Shown in pieces: positions 27,706 to 35,623 of a DNA stretch of 64,000 nucleotides (positions within the stretch are counted from its first letter, which is position 1; every line of letters starts with the position of its first letter). The notes under the pieces were generated by a model, which saw only the letters and a list, made by a program, of their open reading frames with translations, ran no database searches and was not told where the DNA came from. Position numbers and translations under genes: made by a program. The stretch comes from Aureococcus anophagefferens (Eukaryota; Sar; Pelagophyceae; Pelagomonadales; Pelagomonadaceae): NCBI RefSeq assembly GCF_000186865.1, contig NW_008705609.1, forward strand, positions 63,193 to 127,192, given 5' to 3'.

Positions 27706-30700
27706 TTGTGTCTCAAACTAGAAGCCCTCAATACTCAAAACACAGACTTCACCAGCCAAGGCTGGTATAGGAACAAGGTGCGTTGCCTCTTAATTTTAGA
27801 CTCAGGCGCGACAGCACCATTTACACAAGACACCAGTCAACTAATACCCTCCACAATCAAAGAACTGAAACCACCTCGATTGGTAAAAATGGGAAGCACG
27901 ACTACCCATGCCACACATTCAGGCATTGGACTAAGTTGTCTGGTTGACGAGGCCAACCAAGGAACAGGTATAGTACAAGCTATTCAGTGGTTTGTTGTGC
28001 CAAAGTTCTATCAAGGCCTCCAACTGATGGGGATGGACAGTTACGAGCAGGCCAACTGGACACTCACGTTCCAGAAGGACACCAGATTCATGTACAGGGA
28101 CGTACCGAAACTAAAATCTGTATCGATAACTGATGTCTCAAACCCATCCAGAATGAAAGGGTTAACTAATTGGGTAAGGATACGAAGACAAAGGAACGGA
28201 CTCAAAACCATTCCGACCTCGAGTCCTAATGACTTTAATCGCCTAATCGATCTAAAGACAGGCGTTGAAATACCCAGAACAGCTCTTCAACAGGAAAGGC
28301 ATGTACTCAAATACTGCCAGGTCCTTGCAAGAGCAGGAAGTTCAGCACTGCTATGCATGGGTGCAATCGGACAACAGGCAGACGATCAGCCAGAGGAACC
28401 GCGCTCAGATAAAGGCATTGCTAAGGCGCCAGATCCTGCACCTACCGATGGACAAGATCGCGATGCAGTCGCTGAACTTAGCAAAGAGCAAACAATAGTC
28501 CGCGTTTGTCTTATCGGTCCAGGCCTGTGCACTGAAGGCACAGACGGGTTCAAGGATATGCCCGTCAAAATCGTCTCATTCATCGAGGTAGGGAAGAACT
28601 TTGAACATGCTAAGGAAACCTTTCCAAATGCACAAGCACTGAATGACATACGCAAGGTTAACGAGGACATTGAACAGGACAAACTGAACATAGTGGAGTT
28701 CGATCTACTAGTGTGCTCATTCCCTTGCTATAAAAACACTCAGTTGCGCGACGAAAACGGTGGGAACTATCACCCCTCAGGAGATCTCTTCGCGGAGGAA
28801 CAAATGAAGTTTATCAGTTTGGTCAGACCCAAACACGTGCTTAATGAGATGACCCCAACAAGAGTCGACTACTACCAGGAACACGACGCTGTTATAAAAG
28901 AGTTCAGGGCGATGAACTACTTTGTTGAGACTGATCAGGTTGACTGCTGCACCCTTGGCGATCTCCAATCGAGATTCAGATGGTTCGCACTTGCGAGTAC
29001 AAGCCCCATCAAATCGTTTGACGTGTGCAAGGACAGTGGTATGTCCTGCTTCCCGAAAGGACTGAGTCAAATATTGCAGGATGAGGATACCATTCCTGAA
29101 AGCCTGTATGTGTTTGACACTCCTGTGCAACATGCTCCCGATCTCGTTCAAACTCTCTTTAACGCATGGAAAACATCAAAGACCAACATGCTCAGCATTC
29201 TCCCTCACGAAAATGCTCTTGCCTGTGTGTTGCTTGCGTGGGTGTTCGCCAAGAAGCACAAAGAGCTGTCTCCAGCGACGATAGTGCGGAAGACAATAAC
29301 GGTTGGTTGCCATGGACCTCAACCGTACAGGTATCAAGGTCTTAAGAACCCGTCACTAGCGTTTGTGTTCACTCTGCTGGCACGCGAAATGCGACATAGG
29401 CAGAGACATGAAACCATGTTTGAGATCAAAGTCACATTCCTGCGCCCCGCACAAGGTGATGTGTACTTTGGGACAGAGCGTGATGGTCGCTTCATGTACT
29501 TTAGCTGCGTGCCAAAGGCTTCTCCTCCCGGGCCTCGCCCGGCAGACGTTGTGGCTTTCCTCAACGTTGCCTCGCCAGGCTCATGCATTTTGGCATCAGG
29601 GGGAGTGAGATATGTAGATACCAGAAATGCACTTCGGTCAAAGATAAGAGCCACACTTTGCCACTCCTACGGCAGGTTCAAAACAAATGACCCTGAACTA
29701 CGGAACAGGAAAGGCACGACAGCCTACAGGATCTCAGGGCCTGCCCCCACTATCACATCGGATTTCAACATGCTTATCGATGTGTCGAGTAGGTGCAGTC
29801 CAGAGTCTCCCGAGTACAAACATGTGCACAGATACATGACAATAAAGGAGGGATCCAGAGCCACAAGTCTCACTCCAGACGCGGAGAGCAGGCTTGAATC
29901 CCTGGACGAAGCTGAAGCGTATAAGCTACTAGGTAATGCCATTCCCCGATTCACTCTCATAGCCGTCTACATGTGCGCACACAAGCACATCACTGGCTTA
30001 GCAAGGCAGAACTCAGACAACAAGGACACAGCGTTAGACACCGCAGTATTGGACGCAACCACATTGGATCCCAAGCGGAAGTACACACTAAAACCCTCAA
30101 AGGCTCTATGGAGGAAGTGTCCTCACCCTACAAGTGAGGAATACGCTCAGGCTAAGCTAAAAGTTGATTGGTATCACACTATCACACACAGAAGCTGGGA
30201 ACTGATCGAGAATGACATCCTCATCAATGAGTCACTAGGTTTGCAACCAGGAGACACTCGAATGATGTCACCGTGCCCCATCTGTGAGGCCAACAAGGGT
30301 CAAATCCCAGTCATTCATCACAGCCCATCTTGGCATGAAAATGAAATGGGATATACGCCGTTGCAGGCTCTCATGATAGACATATGGGACAGCCCTGTCA
30401 AATCGATGCTAGACGGATTCACCTACATACTGGTATGCGTTTGCATAAGAAGCGGTCTGGTAATAGACATAGGCATGAAGAGACTTAACGCCGATCACTT
30501 CATCAACGCCATCGTTCAGGTCTACAACCAGATAAAGCTTGAGTACGGTATAACACTCAAGCTACTAGTCACAGACTCATTCTCAACGTTCAAGGATGGT
30601 GACAAAGTCTTACAGATGAAGCTGCGGTTAAACATCGAGATCGAACCATTACCCCCGTATTTACATAACTACAATTACGCCGAGAACTATATAAAGATCC

Positions 30701-33700
30701 TTCGTAATGGGGCGGTGGTACGGATACAGCAGCTGGCTGGATTGAACGTGCTTGGAAAGCCAATTGTACCAGAACAGTTCCTTCCAGAAGCATTCAGACA
30801 CATGGCATGCTCGTTAAACCAAAGTTCCAGTTCCTCCATACTGCGAAAATATGGAATCAGGACAACCCCTCGGCAACTGTGCAGTGAGTCTGGTGGAAAG
30901 GTACTTAGGGACCTACCACTGTACCCATTCGGATGCAAGGTAGACTTTGTGAACAATGTGTCTAAACTTAAGACTACAGGAAGAGGAGAGGACAGAGACA
31001 TCATGAACAAGTCAAAGTTAAAGACCACTCCAGCTATTTACTTGCACCCTGCAAACTATCACCATGAACGGTTTTCTGAACTAAAGAGCACGTCCCTGTC
31101 AGTTCTGATGCTCGTAACAAATGGGAAACCCGTCACCACAACAAACTTCAGACCAACAAGCCTGTCTAAACAAAACCAGATATACCTGAAGTCTCAAATG
31201 ACAGACCCAAACCAGGCAAACCCGTTCATACCCAAAGAACCGGACAGGACAATCCCCAGCTCTAAGCCTAACGTCGTCTTGGTACCAGGCAGCGATAGCC
31301 GCAAGGAACAACCAAAGCCAGCCGCCACATCTCAAAGGCAGGCTACACCGGTTCCTTCGACACCTCCTCCCGAACCTGACGGACAGCTGGTACTACAAGA
31401 CTCCAGGAGCAACGTTCCCTCTACACCGATACTCACAACCACACCACAGTCTAGCAGAGAACTTGTGCTACGAGACGCTAGTGACAAGGATCCATATTCA
31501 CCTATGTCTCAACTCGATCGTGATATAAACGACCAACTGTCTGGTCTCCTAAGGCGAGTATCCACGGACAGAGGCTCACCAAGAGACTTGTGGCCAGACT
31601 CACCAACAGTGATACCATCTCCTTCCTCCACTACTCAGGAACCTCCATTCACATCTTCTAGTCCCAAGGTCGGTCCCCAAAAGTTCAGGAAACCCAAAGT
31701 AGGCGACCTAATACGCATTAGAAGCAAAGATGGCGAATGGATGGGAACTCCCCCATTCAAAATCATGAGAGGAAAAACCAAGCCTCAGCTCTCTGATTCT
31801 ACTCCAGGAGCTACAGTCCAGGCCAGCGATATCCGAGTTATAAGATGGGATCCAGAAACAAAGGAAGACAGACAGTTTGACCTTAGAGAGAAACAATTCG
31901 GACCATCGTCAGATCCAAAAGCAGTCTGGCATTTCGCAAATCCAGATGGATCAGAAGCAACATCCGAAGCTCCAGCTGAATCTGTTACCATCACTCAGGT
32001 GCAGGACATGCAACCAGACGAGCACACTCCTAATGACACTTACGTCTCCTTCTTCACCAGCGCAGGATGCCCCACCAATGATTACTCTGAGGCTGCGCGG
32101 CGGATTACCACCCAGTGTGTCCCAGGGTACCGCGACAAGTTTCAACTACTAGGCATGATGGAAGCATCCCAACAATTGTCCGATCTCATGGTCGAACATA
32201 TCGCTGACATACCATGTCCGAAGGAAGAAATCATTGCAGAAAGGATGCTACAAGCTATTTTAAATGTAAATGATCGTTGCACACTTAGGCGCACAAAGGA
32301 TCGACCAAGGCGTTTCATCAAATGTAACTCGCCCAACAATATTGATCGAGCCTTAACTCCAAAGGAATATGTAGAACTAGGAGGCACCAGAAGCCAACTC
32401 CTGTATGAAGTGAGGAACAAGACAGTCGAGGTAGGTCACCCAGACGTTCAAGGTAAGTTTTGGATGAACAGCATGATAGACGGACATAGCAACCTTGACA
32501 CCGCGTTCCTCAGCTCAACTGACCTTCAGTCCTCCCAAGCCTGGGACAGAGCGGAATCTATTCTCGCCGCGGCAGACTCTGCTCACCAATTGTGGGATGT
32601 AGCCCTGGTAGGCGTCTACGACTTGATAGGGAATTATCCCACTATTGTCACCCAGTCAGGTGACTCACTTGATCACCTGTTCTCCAGTCATTTCAGTGAA
32701 GAACACGAGGAGAATGTTGAAAAGGTCCTAAATTACTGCCTTGACAACCATTCCCAGGTTCTAATAGCACTACAGATGGTAATAGAAAAGGAAACAACCA
32801 GTCAGGGTGTAACGATCAAAGAAGACGACATCGTGCTGGATGAAGAGTCCATTCTAGAACTTAAGTCAGAGCCTCTAGAACATAAGAGGGAATATCTAAA
32901 GGCCATCATGAAGGAATTCGCTGACCTGTGCAGGAACGAGTGCTTCAGTTTGGAGGTAATCCCTGAAGAACGTTCTCCAATCAGCACCAAGATTGTGCTT
33001 AAGATCAAGCGAAAGGGAGATGGCTCCTTCGACAAGTACAAGGCAAGGTGTGTAGTGCGCGGCTTCCTCGCCACAATAGGATTGGATTTCTATGCTACTT
33101 ACAGTCCAGCATCATCCATGACGACAGCACGCACTCTCATGGCCTTGGCGGTTCACCATGGACTACCAATACATCACAGCGACATTGCTCAGGCATTCAT
33201 ACAGACTACCCTGGATAGACCTATCTACATCAACTTCCCGAAAGGAGTTGACATTCGAGCAGACCTGATCAACAAAGTGCAGGAGCAGTTCCCGAACTCC
33301 AAACTGGGCATAAGACTACTTAGATCACTCTATGGATTAAAACAGGCACCAATGCTCTGGAACAAGAAACTCAACTCAGTACTTCTTGAGGCCAAGTTTG
33401 TCAGAAGTAAGAATGACACGAGTCTCTACGTCTACGAGTCTCAAGGAAAGTGGGTCGCGTGCGCAGTGTTCGTCGATGACATCCTTGTTACCGGCACCGA
33501 CACTCGCAAGATCACTGAGCTCAAGGCTTTGTTCAAGGCCAAGTTCCGTGGAGAACATCAATGGGATGAGAACATCAACTCATTCCTAGGAATGGCAGTC
33601 TACTATGACATCATGACAGGAATCCTAACCATGGACGTCAAAGCCAAGATCGATGACATGTTTGACAAATTCCCATTCTTAGGAGACACTAAGCTAGATA

Positions 33701-35088
33701 GCCGCTCTCAAAATTCACCGCACTCCGCGCTCCTGGACGACCTACCAGAGCCAGACGATGACAAACTGACGAAGTACCAAGAACTGCTGAAAGAATACTT
33801 TCCCAGAATTGTTGGCTCATGCATCTATCTGTCCATCACGTGCAGACCTGATATTTCTACTATTACGTCCAAAGCGTGCAAGGGAATGCATGGACCCAAG
33901 AAGGTGCACATACTGTACTTACAGATGCTAATTCGGTATCTGAAAGGACACCGTGACCTGGCACTTACTTACACCAAGCAGGGGAGTGGTGCTTCACTAC
34001 TATTCGCTTTGAGCGAAACCTATCCCGAACTTACCCATTTGCCTTCCAGCCCAGTGGTAGGCTTCTCTGATGCCGACTGGCTCCCTAAGGCTCAGGATGG
34101 AGAGTCAATGAAGAGTACTTCAGGTCTCTGTTTCTATTGTTTTGGAAACTTAGTACAATGGTCTTCCAAACGTCAGACAATCACTGCAGGGAGCACAATG
34201 CAAGCCGAACTCATAGCTGCCTCAAGTGGAGCGGATAGTGGAGTCTGGTACTACACTCTGCAAGTGGACTTCCCAATCCTCTTTGGTATTCAAGAGGCGC
34301 AAGCAGTGCCATTACTCATTGATAACAAAGCTGCCCTTAGTGTAGCGAACCACCCTGAATCGTCTCCTAGAACAAGACATATCTGTCTCAGAGAATTCCG
34401 CATCAGGGATTTTCACGAAGCAGGTCAAATTAGACCATATTGGTGCCCCGGCACCCATAACGTGGCCGACATGTTTACAAAAATTTTACCTAAACTTCTG
34501 TACCACAGATTCCTCGCAGTCATGGGGATGACTGGCTCAAACCTTATACACTCACCTTTTCCAGCCTTAAATGCATTACTAGCACCCCAATACGAAGACG
34601 ACATCGTTAAGGAATGCATCTGCGAAAAGGTCGACCCAGATGAAGAGAAAAGTATTTACAAGTGGATGACGTCCCACAGCTTTGACTCACAAGTAGCCAC
34701 CGCCCTATGGACACAATATAATGCCGGCGCAGACTCTGGATGGTTTGCAGAAAACTTACTAGTCCATCACTCTGTCTCACTTCTGAATCCTCAACCAAGC
34801 AATGAGAATCAAGACGGACCCAGCGCTTCAGTGAAGTCCAAACTGACTGTTGCCCGGACTCTCTATAGACAAGAGATGGCTAGAAGAGCTACTAGATTGG
34901 TGCAAGATCATCGCAGGCGTGGACTCTCTCCACCCGTTCCATACTGTCAACCTACATCTAACATAACCTCACCGTTTGTACTAACCGATCATAAGTACGC
35001 TTCCTTGGCTACTTGTATCGAATGTGTCATGTTGAGCATAGTATTTCTTTGGGTCATGAGCAATCCCCAAAGTAATCACACTGGTTGA
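27706..35088 (+). CDS. pol: Copia pol polyprotein with embedded C5-cytosine DNA methyltransferase
   Basis: 2460 codons (numbered from the TTG at 27706; open frame from 27586). Aspartic protease: LDSGA, Asp32. Methyltransferase: about residues 262-762 (see separate entry). Integrase: zinc site H824-x3-H828...C857-x2-C860, catalytic D892, D957 and E993 (D-x35-E). A Pro/Ser-rich linker covers about 1150-1350. Reverse transcriptase: Asp1826 in HSDIAQAF and the FVDD box 1922-1925. RNase H begins at GFSDADW (Asp2122). The C-terminus continues about 195 residues past RNase H and ends in a hydrophobic segment (ECVMLSIVFLWVM). All catalytic residues are present. Codon use is AT-richer than in host genes. 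Pol would be cleaved by its own protease. Whether the methyltransferase is released as a separate protein cannot be seen. Confidence 0.93.
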   Translation: MCLKLEALNTQNTDFTSQGWYRNKVRCLLILDSGATAPFTQDTSQLIPSTIKELKPPRLVKMGSTTTHATHSGIGLSCLVDEANQGTGIVQAIQWFVVPKFYQGLQLMGMDSYEQANWTLTFQKDTRFMYRDVPKLKSVSITDVSNPSRMKGLTNWVRIRRQRNGLKTIPTSSPNDFNRLIDLKTGVEIPRTALQQERHVLKYCQVLARAGSSALLCMGAIGQQADDQPEEPRSDKGIAKAPDPAPTDGQDRDAVAELSKEQTIVRVCLIGPGLCTEGTDGFKDMPVKIVSFIEVGKNFEHAKETFPNAQALNDIRKVNEDIEQDKLNIVEFDLLVCSFPCYKNTQLRDENGGNYHPSGDLFAEEQMKFISLVRPKHVLNEMTPTRVDYYQEHDAVIKEFRAMNYFVETDQVDCCTLGDLQSRFRWFALASTSPIKSFDVCKDSGMSCFPKGLSQILQDEDTIPESLYVFDTPVQHAPDLVQTLFNAWKTSKTNMLSILPHENALACVLLAWVFAKKHKELSPATIVRKTITVGCHGPQPYRYQGLKNPSLAFVFTLLAREMRHRQRHETMFEIKVTFLRPAQGDVYFGTERDGRFMYFSCVPKASPPGPRPADVVAFLNVASPGSCILASGGVRYVDTRNALRSKIRATLCHSYGRFKTNDPELRNRKGTTAYRISGPAPTITSDFNMLIDVSSRCSPESPEYKHVHRYMTIKEGSRATSLTPDAESRLESLDEAEAYKLLGNAIPRFTLIAVYMCAHKHITGLARQNSDNKDTALDTAVLDATTLDPKRKYTLKPSKALWRKCPHPTSEEYAQAKLKVDWYHTITHRSWELIENDILINESLGLQPGDTRMMSPCPICEANKGQIPVIHHSPSWHENEMGYTPLQALMIDIWDSPVKSMLDGFTYILVCVCIRSGLVIDIGMKRLNADHFINAIVQVYNQIKLEYGITLKLLVTDSFSTFKDGDKVLQMKLRLNIEIEPLPPYLHNYNYAENYIKILRNGAVVRIQQLAGLNVLGKPIVPEQFLPEAFRHMACSLNQSSSSSILRKYGIRTTPRQLCSESGGKVLRDLPLYPFGCKVDFVNNVSKLKTTGRGEDRDIMNKSKLKTTPAIYLHPANYHHERFSELKSTSLSVLMLVTNGKPVTTTNFRPTSLSKQNQIYLKSQMTDPNQANPFIPKEPDRTIPSSKPNVVLVPGSDSRKEQPKPAATSQRQATPVPSTPPPEPDGQLVLQDSRSNVPSTPILTTTPQSSRELVLRDASDKDPYSPMSQLDRDINDQLSGLLRRVSTDRGSPRDLWPDSPTVIPSPSSTTQEPPFTSSSPKVGPQKFRKPKVGDLIRIRSKDGEWMGTPPFKIMRGKTKPQLSDSTPGATVQASDIRVIRWDPETKEDRQFDLREKQFGPSSDPKAVWHFANPDGSEATSEAPAESVTITQVQDMQPDEHTPNDTYVSFFTSAGCPTNDYSEAARRITTQCVPGYRDKFQLLGMMEASQQLSDLMVEHIADIPCPKEEIIAERMLQAILNVNDRCTLRRTKDRPRRFIKCNSPNNIDRALTPKEYVELGGTRSQLLYEVRNKTVEVGHPDVQGKFWMNSMIDGHSNLDTAFLSSTDLQSSQAWDRAESILAAADSAHQLWDVALVGVYDLIGNYPTIVTQSGDSLDHLFSSHFSEEHEENVEKVLNYCLDNHSQVLIALQMVIEKETTSQGVTIKEDDIVLDEESILELKSEPLEHKREYLKAIMKEFADLCRNECFSLEVIPEERSPISTKIVLKIKRKGDGSFDKYKARCVVRGFLATIGLDFYATYSPASSMTTARTLMALAVHHGLPIHHSDIAQAFIQTTLDRPIYINFPKGVDIRADLINKVQEQFPNSKLGIRLLRSLYGLKQAPMLWNKKLNSVLLEAKFVRSKNDTSLYVYESQGKWVACAVFVDDILVTGTDTRKITELKALFKAKFRGEHQWDENINSFLGMAVYYDIMTGILTMDVKAKIDDMFDKFPFLGDTKLDSRSQNSPHSALLDDLPEPDDDKLTKYQELLKEYFPRIVGSCIYLSITCRPDISTITSKACKGMHGPKKVHILYLQMLIRYLKGHRDLALTYTKQGSGASLLFALSETYPELTHLPSSPVVGFSDADWLPKAQDGESMKSTSGLCFYCFGNLVQWSSKRQTITAGSTMQAELIAASSGADSGVWYYTLQVDFPILFGIQEAQAVPLLIDNKAALSVANHPESSPRTRHICLREFRIRDFHEAGQIRPYWCPGTHNVADMFTKILPKLLYHRFLAVMGMTGSNLIHSPFPALNALLAPQYEDDIVKECICEKVDPDEEKSIYKWMTSHSFDSQVATALWTQYNAGADSGWFAENLLVHHSVSLLNPQPSNENQDGPSASVKSKLTVARTLYRQEMARRATRLVQDHRRRGLSPPVPYCQPTSNITSPFVLTDHKYASLATCIECVMLSIVFLWVMSNPQSNHTG
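28489..29991 (+). other. C5-cytosine DNA methyltransferase domain inside Copia pol
   Basis: In standard order: motif I region CLIGPGLCTEG (GPG at 271-273), motif II-like SFIEVG, motif IV CSFPCYK with catalytic Cys341 (PC 340-341), motif VI LNEMTPT (Glu381), motif VIII LQSRFRWFALAS (Q421-x-R423-x-R425). A ~250-residue target-recognition-type region follows, then motif IX GPAPTIT (678-684) and motif X LLGNAIPRF (GNAIP 743-747). Every key residue is present except that PPC is FPC. It lies between protease and integrase zinc finger in one unbroken frame. The minus-strand relative at 35.7-38.6 kb carries the C-terminal half of the same domain, so it is an inherited part of this Copia family. Confidence 0.88.
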
Positions 35089-35242
35089 GTGTATCAATCT
35101 TTTAACTCACACATATCAAGGAAGGTCTTCTGAAGAACGTGTACTTAGCAGATACTCGATTCCCATCTACTTCATTCGCTTAATTGACTCCATTCATGAT
35201 GAAGCTGAAGTCCACTATCATTTGGGATTTACACGGAGTTTC

Positions 35243-35255
35243 AATCCAGGGGGAG
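35243..35255 (+). promoter_or_regulatory. Polypurine tract of Copia 1
   Basis: ATCCAGGGGGAG immediately precedes the 3' LTR. The same CCAGGGGGAG is found in reverse at 35650-35660 for Copia 2. Confidence 0.8.
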
Positions 35256-35623
35256 TAGAGAGATAGAGAGATTTCTATCTTCATCTTCAGTGAACAGTGA
35301 ACTGCATCTTGATGTTGCAGTGCACCTTACCCCACTGCGCTCCTACTGCGTATCCTGCTAGTTTTCCCTTCCCTTCCTTAATTCATTCTAATCCAGTTTC
35401 GAGTCTTATAGACAGCGAACTGAAGGAGTGACTGCCAAGCAGGCACAGAGTGCATAGCGCTCTTCTGTGTCTGTGGTGTCTGTCTGGTTAGCGTCACAGC
35501 GACGTGCCAGGTAGCACCAGGCTCAGCGAGGTTGCACAGTCGCCGGACAGTGCACCTGCTGGATAGTAGTTTGACTGACGTCATAGCGACGTTAGGAAGC
35601 TAGTAAACTATCCTAACTTTCTA
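35256..35623 (+). repeat. 3' LTR of Copia 1 (368 bp)
   Basis: Starts TAGAGAGATAGAGAG directly after the polypurine tract and ends CTTTCTA. The termini form TAGA...TCTA rather than the usual TG...CA. It carries promoter and polyadenylation functions for the element by analogy with other LTRs. Confidence 0.82.

Larger units (their letters stand above)
24743..35623 (+). mobile_element. Copia-type LTR retrotransposon with embedded cytosine methyltransferase
   Basis: Order: LTR (5' end in the gap), gag-like ORF, pol ORF with protease, C5-methyltransferase, integrase, reverse transcriptase and RNase H, polypurine tract, LTR. Integrase before RT is diagnostic of Copia. The two LTRs differ at only one base over about 329 bp (A at 24850, G at 35401), so insertion was recent. 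All frames are intact. Intact copies may still be mobile (inference). Confidence 0.92.
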
